Source: Nitrospina sp.
Lineage (GTDB): Bacteria; Nitrospinota; Nitrospinia; Nitrospinales; Nitrospinaceae
DNA length: 39,890 nucleotides
NCBI GenBank assembly: GCA_004357435.1
Contig: SMVS01000071.1
Span: forward strand, 1 to 39,890
Direction of reading: 5' to 3'
Of this stretch, positions 26,662 through 35,218 are shown piece by piece (within the stretch, counting starts at the first letter, position 1; each line of letters starts with the position of its first letter). The position numbers and the translations under genes are program-made. The notes under the pieces were generated by a model. It was not told the origin of the DNA. It ran no database searches and was given only the letters and a program-made list of their open reading frames with translations.

Positions 26662-29235
26662 CTAAGCGCCAGCCTGGCGCAGGGTCTTGATGGGCTTGTT
26701 GTTCAGGACATCGAGACTGCTCAATATTCCTGTGGCCGTGGTCAGGACCACCGCGAACAACCAGGCCCAGACCAAAGGCATCAGGCGGAGGTGCCAGGGC
26801 GACTTCACGATATACTCCATCACGGCCCAGGACAGGCCGACCGACAGCACGACCCCGATGAAACCCGCGATGATTCCCAGTGTGACGTACTCATAGCCCA
26901 GAATGAAAGCCACCGTTTTGCGCGTAGCGCCCAGCGTTTTGAGCAGGGCCGCTTCCTTGAGCCGCCGGAACTTGGTGGAAGCCACAGCGCCTGACAGAAT
27001 GAACAATCCGCAAGCGATGGTGAAACCCGACATGAAGTCGACCAGCGTCAGCAGTTTGTTCACCACGGATTCTATCGTGTCGACAATGTCGCGGGTGCTG
27101 AGCGCGGTCACGTTGGGCAGGGCGTCCACCACTTCCTGTTGCAGTTCCTGCTCCTTGTCACGCGCAACGTAAACGGTGCTGACGAACGTGATCGGCGCTC
27201 CCGCTAAGGCGCCCGGCGAAAATATCATATAGAAATTGGTGCGCATGTTGCGCCAGTCCACCTTGCGGATGCTGGTCACCGTCGCGGTCACCGGGAACCC
27301 TTGGATATCCATTGTGAGTTTTGATCCCAGTTTGGCGCCGATGCGCCGCGCCGCGTCCTGTTCCATCGAAACCAGCGAAGCTTGCGCTTCCTCGGGGGTC
27401 CACCAGGTGCCCGCCACCACCTGGTTGCCGTGGCCCGGTGCCTCCGTTCTATAGGTCAAAACAAATTCCCGATTGATGAACCACTCTTCCCGCGGGCGGT
27501 TCTTAAATTGCCATTGATCTGCCCGGCGGCCATCAATGCTGACAAATTTAGACCGCACCAGCGGAGTCAGTTCTTCTTTCGCTTTCGGGGCAACACGCCG
27601 GACCACTTCCTGATAGGTTTCGGTCTGGTCTTTTTGGATGTCGATGAAAAAATAATTCGGGGGCCGGTTCTCGGTATTTTGATTCAACATGGCGATCATA
27701 TCCATTTGCACCAGGCGAAGCGTGAGCACCAGCATGATCCCCATGCCGAGTGCGGTGATGATCGACACCGCCTGGTTGTTGGGACGGTACAGGTTGGCGA
27801 GGCCGTAACGCCGCGTCATGGAGGCCGGCGGCGGCAGGCGGCGCAGGATTTTCAGAAACACCAGTGAGATGCCGGCCAGCAGTCCGGCGGAGACCCCCAG
27901 GGCCAGCAGGAACACCGCGCCGCGCTGAATGGATTCAGCTTGCCAGAAAATTATAGCGGCCAGCCCCGCCAAAAACAGCGTCCCCATCGTCCACCTTTGC
28001 CAGCGCGCTCCGCGCCCCAGCTCCTCCTCTTCGGCGATGTGCCGGAACAATCGCAGGGGCGGCGTTTTCACCGCGCGGATCAGCGGCCACATAGTGAACA
28101 GCAATGTGGTGAGCAATCCCAACAACAACGACTGCACCGCCGGCCGCCACAAAAATTCCGGTTCCACGGAAAGGGTCAGCAATCCAGCCAGTTTGGATGG
28201 CAACAGGTATTGCAAGCCGTATCCGGCCAATACGCCGAGCCCACTCCCCGCCAGGCCCAGCAACAGGGCTTGTATAAGGTAAATGAAAAGTATGGTGCGT
28301 GATGTAGCGCCCAGACAGGTCAGGATGGCGATGGTGTCGAGTTTCTGCGACATGAAAGTACGAATGATCATGGCCACGCCGATGCCGCCCATCAACAGAG
28401 CGATGATGCCCACCGCGCCAAGGTATTGCTCCATGCGTTCGATGGAGTGAGTCAGGGAGGACTCCATGTCTTTGTAAGTGCGTATGGAGGCGGCCCGGTC
28501 CGTCAACCCGCGCTCAAGCAGCGCCAGGGCCCTTTCCAGATCGGCTCCTGCGGGAAGCCGAATCAATGTTTTGTGCTTCACCCGGCTACCGGGAGCGATC
28601 AACTCCGCCCGGTTCAAGGTGTCCGCTGAGACCATCACCCGTGGTCCGATACTGAAGGCGCGTGAGATGCGGTCGGGCTCGGCATCTATGATGCCAGAAA
28701 TTTTCGCCTGGACCGATCCCAGTTGAAAATCATCGCCCACCACCAGCCCGGTCTTCAACAGAAAATTTGGCTCGACCAGGGCACCGCCATCGGCCAGTAA
28801 AGTATCGAGAGCGCCTGCGGGCCGGGTTTCGATTTTGCCGTACAAGGGATACAGCGGGGCCGTCCGGGGCACGGATTTCAATTCCACCAGCAGGCTGGCC
28901 TTGCGCTGGGAGGTGGCGGATGGGAAGCGAACCATAGCGTGCAGTTCCCGCACGAACAAAAATTCTGTGCCGGCCGGTAAGATCTTTTGTTGGGTGGCGC
29001 GGTCTTCCGGGCTCTGCGGCCAACTGCTCTTGATTGCAATGTCAGCCGCCAGCAGACCCTTGGATTCGCGTTGAATGGATTGTTTCAGAATATCGGAAAA
29101 ACTTTTGATGGTCATCACCGCGCCGACGCCGATGGCCAGGCAGATCACGAAAAATATGAAGCGCCGCCCGGCGCCACGGGTTTCCCGCAACGCCAGTATG
29201 AATAATTGCGCCAACGTTAACTGCCGGGTGGTCAT
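26662..29235 (-). CDS. ABC transporter permease, FtsX/YbbP-like
   Basis: 857 aa, multiple TM segments, FtsX-like repeats (LLMGGIGVAMIIRTFMSQKLDTIAILTCLGAT and SGAVASTKFRRLKEAALLKTLGATRKTV); ATGA overlap with upstream ATPase gene. Confidence 0.9.
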   Translation of the reverse strand: MTTRQLTLAQLFILALRETRGAGRRFIFFVICLAIGVGAVMTIKSFSDILKQSIQRESKGLLAADIAIKSSWPQSPEDRATQQKILPAGTEFLFVRELHAMVRFPSATSQRKASLLVELKSVPRTAPLYPLYGKIETRPAGALDTLLADGGALVEPNFLLKTGLVVGDDFQLGSVQAKISGIIDAEPDRISRAFSIGPRVMVSADTLNRAELIAPGSRVKHKTLIRLPAGADLERALALLERGLTDRAASIRTYKDMESSLTHSIERMEQYLGAVGIIALLMGGIGVAMIIRTFMSQKLDTIAILTCLGATSRTILFIYLIQALLLGLAGSGLGVLAGYGLQYLLPSKLAGLLTLSVEPEFLWRPAVQSLLLGLLTTLLFTMWPLIRAVKTPPLRLFRHIAEEEELGRGARWQRWTMGTLFLAGLAAIIFWQAESIQRGAVFLLALGVSAGLLAGISLVFLKILRRLPPPASMTRRYGLANLYRPNNQAVSIITALGMGIMLVLTLRLVQMDMIAMLNQNTENRPPNYFFIDIQKDQTETYQEVVRRVAPKAKEELTPLVRSKFVSIDGRRADQWQFKNRPREEWFINREFVLTYRTEAPGHGNQVVAGTWWTPEEAQASLVSMEQDAARRIGAKLGSKLTMDIQGFPVTATVTSIRKVDWRNMRTNFYMIFSPGALAGAPITFVSTVYVARDKEQELQQEVVDALPNVTALSTRDIVDTIESVVNKLLTLVDFMSGFTIACGLFILSGAVASTKFRRLKEAALLKTLGATRKTVAFILGYEYVTLGIIAGFIGVVLSVGLSWAVMEYIVKSPWHLRLMPLVWAWLFAVVLTTATGILSSLDVLNNKPIKTLRQAGA

Positions 29236-29912
29236 GAGGCGGGATTCACGAAATCGTTGACGATGCGGCCATCGGCCAGGGTCAGAACCCTTTCCGCGCG
29301 TTCGGCGATGTGAGCCTCGTGCGTGACCAGCACGATGGTGGCCTTTTTTACCCGGTGCAACTCGGCGATCAGGCCGATGATGTGTTCGCTGTTTTTGGAA
29401 TCAAGGTTGCCGGTTGGCTCGTCGGCCAGCACGATGTCGGGTTCGTTGACGAAGGCGCGGGCCAGGGACAGGCGTTGTTGTTCGCCGCCCGAAAGCTGGG
29501 AGGGATAGTGATGCAGGCGGTCCTCCAGCCCCACCACGCCCAACAGGTTTTTTGATCTATTATGGGCGTGGTCCGCCCCGTTCAGTTCGGCGGCGAGAAT
29601 CACGTTTTCCAGGGCAGTCAACGTTGGGATGAGGTGAAAGTTTTGGAATATGAATCCGAATCGGCGGCCGCGGAGCAGGGCCAGTTCATCCTCATTCAGT
29701 TTCGTGATATCCTCTTGGTCGATCACGATGGACCCGCTGGTGGGAGCGTCCAATCCGGCCATCAGGCTCAGCAGGGTGGTCTTGCCGCTTCCCGAAGGAC
29801 CGGTCACCGCCACGAACTGGCCGTCGGGGATCGTCAAATCGATATCGGTCAGAATGTCCACCCGGTGGCCACCGCCGTGCAGGGATTTGTTCAACTGGCT
29901 GATCTGGATCAT
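29232..29912 (-). CDS. ABC transporter ATP-binding protein, LolD/YbbA-like
   Basis: [53 protein letters not shown]. Confidence 0.95.
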   Translation of the reverse strand: MIQISQLNKSLHGGGHRVDILTDIDLTIPDGQFVAVTGPSGSGKTTLLSLMAGLDAPTSGSIVIDQEDITKLNEDELALLRGRRFGFIFQNFHLIPTLTALENVILAAELNGADHAHNRSKNLLGVVGLEDRLHHYPSQLSGGEQQRLSLARAFVNEPDIVLADEPTGNLDSKNSEHIIGLIAELHRVKKATIVLVTHEAHIAERAERVLTLADGRIVNDFVNPAS

Positions 29913-30043
29913 GGATTATGGGGACCCGGTCTAAGTAAGGGGCGAACGTCACCGCTGGTATCAATGAATTTAAACCTTCGCGTTACAACCATGTTCTATT
30001 TTTACAAAGTCCGAGGTATTGTTCCAGTGGTTTTTCCCCAGCG

Positions 30044-30170
30044 TGCCACTGGCCGGGCGTGGCCCGGAGCAAATAGGTCGAACTCAGATTTGTGCTCAAT
30101 GATTATGAGGCATGGTTTCAGAGTTTGGCCCTCTGCCTCCCCTGCAAGGGGTCGGGCAAGGCCCGGAGCT
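30044..30170 (+). repeat. intergenic repeat, copy A (inverted relative to 35102-35210)
   Basis: CCGGGC-gtg-GCCCGGAGCAAATaGG..CGAACTC ... AGGCAT ... TGCCTCCCCTGCAAGGGG; hairpins 30053-30067 and 30153-30165. Confidence 0.7.
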
Positions 30171-30320
30171 GAATGGGTTACACGGCACTTGCGTGCAACA
30201 ATGATTTAACATAATCCCAAGGTGTTGCTGGGCCTAAATAATTCCCCCTTTTTGAAGAGACCTTTGCATAGCCTGAAAATTATGGATCGGTGGGTCGCTT
30301 CGATGGGAAACCGATGAGCT

Positions 30321-30339
30321 CCCCCTTCTCCGAAGGGGG
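30321..30339. repeat. palindromic repeat CCCCCTTC-tcc-GAAGGGGG
   Basis: 8-bp perfect stem followed by CTGGGGGG; same motif inverted at 34968-34985. Confidence 0.7.
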
Positions 30340-30474
30340 CTGGGGGGCTTTCTCCTTGGAGTGTTTATGGATTGTTCATCTTATGCAAAGCTTTCGTTGG
30401 CAGTACCCAAAGTCTTCGGTAGACTTTTCCCGCGCGTCCATGGGCCTGTCGGCAGGAACTACTTCCAGCGGATC

Positions 30475-31080
30475 ATGGCGGGGCTGGCGCTGGTTTTTTT
30501 CTGTGGAATATCAACCCCTGTATTGGGAGAACCCGTGATCCTTGCGTTTGGAGACAGCCTCACCGCTGGCTACATGGTCGGCGAACAACACAGTTATCCA
30601 GCGCGCCTGCAGGAAATTCTGCAGGCCAAAGGCTATCCGCACAAAGTGGTCAACGCCGGGGTGACCGGCGACACCACGGCCGGCGGAGTGCGCCGCATCG
30701 ACTGGTTGCTCAAGCATCAGCCCAAAATTGTGATCCTCGAATTGGGCGCCAACGATGGCCTGCGCGGATTATCGGTGGCCGCCATGGAAGCTAATTTGGC
30801 AACCATCATCAAAATTTGCCAGGCCAACCATGCCCGGGTCCTGCTGGCCGGTATGAAAGCCCTGCCCAACTACGGTAAAGAGTACAACCGGGAATTTGAA
30901 GCCGTGTTTACCCGGCTCGCCGAAAAACACAATCTGCCGCTCATCCCGTTTTTTCTCGCCAACGTCGCCGGTATCCAAAAACTGACCCGCCCCGACGGCC
31001 TGCATCCCGTCGCCGCAGGCTACGCCATCGTCACCCAGACCGTCTGGCAATACCTCGAACCCATGCTGGCGCAGAAATAA
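30475..31080 (+). CDS. GDSL esterase/lipase, TesA-like arylesterase, probably secreted (start uncertain, 30361 or 30475)
   Basis: ILAFGDSLTAGY, GANDGLRG, DGLHP blocks; signal-like MAGLALVFFCGISTPVLGEP. Confidence 0.88.
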   Translation: MAGLALVFFCGISTPVLGEPVILAFGDSLTAGYMVGEQHSYPARLQEILQAKGYPHKVVNAGVTGDTTAGGVRRIDWLLKHQPKIVILELGANDGLRGLSVAAMEANLATIIKICQANHARVLLAGMKALPNYGKEYNREFEAVFTRLAEKHNLPLIPFFLANVAGIQKLTRPDGLHPVAAGYAIVTQTVWQYLEPMLAQK

Positions 31081-31092
31081 GAAATACCGGTA

Positions 31093-32187
31093 TCACCTGC
31101 AGGCTTGGACATACTGCATAAGTTGATTCTGACAAGTTCCCTTGTTAAGGATTTTCCAGGCGGTGGCGGTTGCCGTTGGGAGGTCGGGCAGGATGCCGAA
31201 CAGGTGGCACAGGGTGCCTGCCTGGTGGGCGATCATCGGGGCGGCGGGACCGGTGCCGTCTTGTAACGCCTGCTCGCCCAGTTGTGCCAGCGATTCACGT
31301 GTCGCCGGAATTTTTTTCAAAGCCTTAAACGCGTCGCCGATTTGCCGGGCGGTGGCGCTGTCGTACAGACTTTCATAATCGAGTTTCTTTTCCGCCACTT
31401 GTTCGCCGCCGGATTCGACAAACACTTTGCCTTGTTTGTGGACGCCGAACAAGGTGCCGCCTTCCATACCGTTGCCGATGGCCACGCTGTCGAATTTGCT
31501 CAACTTCGCCACGGCCAGCATGGACACTTCATAACCGGGATGAAAGTAATTGGTGGCCAGATAATTTTTTTCAGCTTGGAGCGGCAACAGCATTTTTTCC
31601 AAGGTGGCCAGCATGGGACGCTTCACGATTTCCACGCGCAGGTCGCGCAGGCTTTCCAGTGGCGGATGGCTCTGCCGGGTGCTCAGGTATCCAAATTTGA
31701 ATTTTTCGATGAGTTCTTTTCTTTTTTCGAACGGTTGCTCCGCCGCCACTCGATAATGGTTGACCAGCAGGTCTTCAAAGGTGATGCCGAACTTGGGCGG
31801 CAGGGGCAGGGTGGAGTGGCCGTAGGCCGGCAGGCCCATCGCGGCCAGCACTGGCAGAGCGTAAAATCCAAAATAAGGCACGCGGTTGAAGCCGTCGAAG
31901 GCGTCCGCCACCTGCAGGAGGCACGGCAGGCTCACCGATTGTTTCACCGTGGTGTCGTCCAAAGCCCGCCAGTAGCCGATGTTTTCCGCGACGGTTTCGA
32001 GTTTCATCCGGGCGGCGATCAGAAACAGCGCGGAGCGCACCTGGGACACCTCGCCGTTCAATATCATGCGCAGACCGTCTGCGGCTTCCAGCTCGGTCAG
32101 GTCCTTGCTCATTTTTGGTCCGGTGGCGATCTTGACCAGGTAGGTCTTCATGCGTTGGTCGGCTGGGATGGATGAAATTTCATTCAT
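31093..32187 (-). CDS. anthranilate phosphoribosyltransferase-like (glycosyltransferase family 3-like) protein
   Basis: Overall TrpD/YbiB-like helical N-domain and C-terminal architecture; canonical GTGGD motif not visible. Confidence 0.55.
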   Translation of the reverse strand: MNEISSIPADQRMKTYLVKIATGPKMSKDLTELEAADGLRMILNGEVSQVRSALFLIAARMKLETVAENIGYWRALDDTTVKQSVSLPCLLQVADAFDGFNRVPYFGFYALPVLAAMGLPAYGHSTLPLPPKFGITFEDLLVNHYRVAAEQPFEKRKELIEKFKFGYLSTRQSHPPLESLRDLRVEIVKRPMLATLEKMLLPLQAEKNYLATNYFHPGYEVSMLAVAKLSKFDSVAIGNGMEGGTLFGVHKQGKVFVESGGEQVAEKKLDYESLYDSATARQIGDAFKALKKIPATRESLAQLGEQALQDGTGPAAPMIAHQAGTLCHLFGILPDLPTATATAWKILNKGTCQNQLMQYVQACR

Positions 32188-32246
32188 AGACTTGGGCTCT
32201 GGCCTCACGGCCTCATTTAGAGTAGAATAGCAGTTTCATTTACCTA

Positions 32247-33968
32247 ATGGATTATATGCCTGAAACGGAAATAATTGAACCGCCTAAAAAGACCCGACGG
32301 CGGCCGGTGAGCGTCTTGTTGACCTACCCCAGCACCAACGACGTGGCGCTGGCCAATCTGGGATTTCAACGGGTGTACTCTCTGCTCAACCAGATTGACG
32401 GCGTGACCTGTGACCGGTTCAGTTTGCCGGTTGGTTGGGACCCGGAGACGTCGCAGTTGAAATCCGACCAACTGCGCTCGCATGATTTGGGCCGTCTCCC
32501 CGGCGATTTTGACATCATCGCGTTTTCCATTTCGTTCGAACCGGATTATCTCAACACGGTTCTCATCTTAAAATATTTCGGCATCCCGCTGAAGCGCACG
32601 GCGCGGGACCGCCGGTACCCGTTGATCGTGGCCGGCGGCTCGGCGCTGTTCATCAATCCGGAGCCACTGGCGGACGTCCTCGACCTGTGTTTCATCGGCG
32701 AAGGGGAAGGACTGGCCGAACGATTTTTTGATCTGGTCACTCACTCGGACTGGGACGACCCGCGGCAATTTCTTCCCGAAGCGGCGCAACTCAGTGGGAT
32801 CTACGTTCCACAATTCTATCATCCGGTGTATGAAAAAGACCGGCAGGTCGCTCTCCGGGCCGAACCGCAGGTGTCCGCACGGGTGGAACGGCATTGGGTG
32901 GCGGAGGATTCGCCCGACCTGTGTACGCATTCGGAAATTCATGATGAAGTGTCGACCTTCAAGGACATGGCGTTGATGGAGGTGACACGCGGGTGCATTT
33001 GGGCCTGCCGGTTTTGCACGGCGGGGTTCATTTACCGGCCCCCGCGCGAGCCTAATCTGGAAACCACCTACAACTCGCTGGCCAAAGTTTTAGACGAGCA
33101 GGGCAAGGGCGCGTCGACCATCGGGTTGGTCGGCCCGTCGGTGACCGATCACCCGCAACTGCTTCCGTTGGCGCGGCGGTTGGTGGCGGAAGGCAAAAAA
33201 CTGTCGTTTTCGTCGCTTCGTATGGAAACACTCACCGATGAGCTGGTGGATCTGATTTTGAAGAGCGGACAGAAGACCCTCACCATGGCGGTGGACGCTC
33301 CGTCCGAACGCATGCGCGACGTCATCAACAAATCCGCGAGCGATGACTTCATCATCGACAAGTGCCGTTTCCTGACCGAGAAAGGCATCCTGCATTTGAA
33401 AATTTACTCCATCATCGGCCTGCCCGCCGAGGAGGACGAGGACATCGACCAGTTCATCCGGCTGGTGGAGAACATCCAAAAGGTGTATGTCGAGGCCTGC
33501 CGCAAGCGCGCCAGCATCGGCACGGTGACCATCAGCCTGAGTCCATTGGTGCCGAAACCGGGCACGCCGTTTCAGTGGCATCCCATGGAAGCGGTGACGA
33601 TCCTCAAGAAAAAGTTCATGAAAGTGCGCAAGGCGCTGGGCCGGCTCCCTAACATTCAACTGAGTTTCGGCTCGCCCAACGAATCCTACCTGCAAACTTA
33701 TTTTTCGCGCGGGGACCGGCGGGCCATGAGTTTTTTTGAAGAATACCTGGCCAACGGGCACGACGCCAAGGCGGCGTTGCAGGCCGCCCAGCCGCATCCC
33801 GATCAGTTCGTGTACCGGCAATTCCAGAAAAAAGATTTTCTGCCGTGGGACATCATCGACCACGGTTACTTCGCCGATTTTCTCTGGCAGGATTATCAGC
33901 GCGGTTTGCGTCAAAAGCACACGCCTGTGTGCGACACCGCCACCTGTAAAATCTGCGGCATCTGTTAG
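32247..33968 (+). CDS. radical SAM protein with B12-binding-like N-terminal domain
   Basis: EVTRGCIWACRFCTAGFIYRP (CxxxCxxC); N-terminal FDIIAFSISFEPDYLN...GGSALFINPEPLADVLDLCFIGEGE; C-terminal CDTATCKICGIC. Confidence 0.85.
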   Translation: MDYMPETEIIEPPKKTRRRPVSVLLTYPSTNDVALANLGFQRVYSLLNQIDGVTCDRFSLPVGWDPETSQLKSDQLRSHDLGRLPGDFDIIAFSISFEPDYLNTVLILKYFGIPLKRTARDRRYPLIVAGGSALFINPEPLADVLDLCFIGEGEGLAERFFDLVTHSDWDDPRQFLPEAAQLSGIYVPQFYHPVYEKDRQVALRAEPQVSARVERHWVAEDSPDLCTHSEIHDEVSTFKDMALMEVTRGCIWACRFCTAGFIYRPPREPNLETTYNSLAKVLDEQGKGASTIGLVGPSVTDHPQLLPLARRLVAEGKKLSFSSLRMETLTDELVDLILKSGQKTLTMAVDAPSERMRDVINKSASDDFIIDKCRFLTEKGILHLKIYSIIGLPAEEDEDIDQFIRLVENIQKVYVEACRKRASIGTVTISLSPLVPKPGTPFQWHPMEAVTILKKKFMKVRKALGRLPNIQLSFGSPNESYLQTYFSRGDRRAMSFFEEYLANGHDAKAALQAAQPHPDQFVYRQFQKKDFLPWDIIDHGYFADFLWQDYQRGLRQKHTPVCDTATCKICGIC

Positions 33969-33993
33969 CGCATCCTGAAACTTCCATTCCGCC

Positions 33994-34884
33994 ATGGCAT
34001 CGACACCCCACTTTGAAAAAATGCACAAACTGCCGGAGCCATGCCGGTTCTTCGACCTGAACGCGTTGTGGTATTTCCCCAACCGCTGGGTGGTGCGCGT
34101 TTTGTATCCCCTGCCCATCTCCGCCAACCAGATCACTTTGCTGGCGCTCATGGCGGGGCTGGCCGCAGCGGGGTTTTATGCTTTCGGCGGGGAGCGGGCC
34201 TTCTTTTTTGGCGCGGTGTTCCTGTACGGCAAGCTGTTCCTGGATAATGTGGATGGACCGCTGGCGCGTTTGCGCGGTGAGGTGTCGCGGCTGGGACGTT
34301 TTCTGGATTCGTTTGCGGATTTCACGGTGGCGGTGGCGGTGTATGGCGCCATCACCTGGCGGCTGGCGCAGAGTTCACCGAACCCGGCATTCCTCTGGGC
34401 GCTCGGCATTTTAGCTTTGCTGAGTGGGTTACTGCAATGCAGTTACTGGGTATTTTATTACGTGCATTACGCGTCAAGAGTGGGCGCCTATGAAAACAAC
34501 CGCACCGATGAAACCGTGACCGAACAGGACCGGCAAGCGGCGGTGGCGGGCGAATTGCCGGGCCTCGTACTTTTTCTGCAGAAATTTCACAACGCCGCTT
34601 ACGGCTGGCAGGACCAGGCTGTGGCCATGTTTGATGGCCTCAGCCGTAAACTGGCCGGTGGGGCCGGCGCGCCCGAACAGCCGGACCGCTGGTACGCGGA
34701 CAAAACTTTTCTGGTTTGGATGGGCCCCCTGTGCGTCTGTAGCAACACCATGGCCCTCATTGTGTTTTCCCTCATCGGCCAGCTCGAATTGTTTTTATAT
34801 CTGGTGGTGTTGCTCGGCAACGGTTATTTGATCGGATTGCAGGTTTGGAAAATTGCTCGATACAAGAGTGCCGTTGGTCACTAA
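33994..34884 (+). CDS. CDP-alcohol phosphatidyltransferase family membrane protein
   Basis: DNVDGPLARLRGEVSRLGRFLDSFAD matches D-x2-D-G-x2-A-R-x8-G-x3-D-x3-D; several TM segments. Confidence 0.93.
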   Translation: MASTPHFEKMHKLPEPCRFFDLNALWYFPNRWVVRVLYPLPISANQITLLALMAGLAAAGFYAFGGERAFFFGAVFLYGKLFLDNVDGPLARLRGEVSRLGRFLDSFADFTVAVAVYGAITWRLAQSSPNPAFLWALGILALLSGLLQCSYWVFYYVHYASRVGAYENNRTDETVTEQDRQAAVAGELPGLVLFLQKFHNAAYGWQDQAVAMFDGLSRKLAGGAGAPEQPDRWYADKTFLVWMGPLCVCSNTMALIVFSLIGQLELFLYLVVLLGNGYLIGLQVWKIARYKSAVGH

Positions 34885-34889
34885 ACTCA

Positions 34890-34905
34890 GCGGTGAACCG
34901 GGTCA
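34890..34905 (+). repeat. 16-bp direct repeat GCGGTGAACCGGGTCA, copy 1
   Basis: Identical to 35076-35091. Confidence 0.75.
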
Positions 34906-34967
34906 CCCTTCGACCGGCTCAGGATGACAGGAGACGTCACCCGTGTTTATCTGTGAAATCCCCCCTG

Positions 34968-34985
34968 CCCCCTTCAAGAAGGGGG
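34968..34985. repeat. palindromic repeat CCCCCTTC-aa-GAAGGGGG
   Basis: Inverted counterpart of 30321-30339, with flanking CCCCCCTG corresponding to CTGGGGGG. Confidence 0.7.
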
Positions 34986-35075
34986 AGCCATTGTTTTCTC
35001 CCAGTGAATTCTGGCCCAATAAATTGGGCAACTACACAAAACCTGTATTCTTCGCTTGCGCCCTCCGCGTCCTCT

Positions 35076-35091
35076 GCGGTGAACCGGGTCA
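35076..35091 (+). repeat. 16-bp direct repeat GCGGTGAACCGGGTCA, copy 2
   Basis: Identical to 34890-34905. Confidence 0.75.
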
Positions 35092-35101
35092 TGCTTCGCC
35101 G

Positions 35102-35210
35102 CCCCTTGCAGGGAGGCAAAGGGTTGAACCTTGGAGTTATGCCTGGAAACTACTGAGTGCCAGCAGGAGTTCGGCCCCATTTGCTCCGGGCTTTGCCCGG
35201 CTGGCCGTGC
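35102..35210 (-). repeat. intergenic repeat, copy B (inverted relative to 30044-30170)
   Basis: Reverse complement reads CCGGGC-aaa-GCCCGGAGCAAATGGGGCCGAACTC...AGGCAT...TGCCTCCCTGCAAGGGG; hairpin 35186-35200. Confidence 0.7.
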
Positions 35211-35218
35211 GCCGAGCA

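Noticed and set aside
29562-30209. 215-aa plus-strand ORF
   Set aside because: Antisense to the ABC ATPase and then runs through intergenic repeats; no coding signature.
33090-34151. 353-aa antisense ORF opposite radical SAM gene
   Set aside because: Overlaps a well-supported CDS; no recognisable motif.
34885-35218. Possible CRISPR array
   Set aside because: Repeats are few, of different kinds, and irregularly spaced; no regular repeat-spacer unit and no cas genes.
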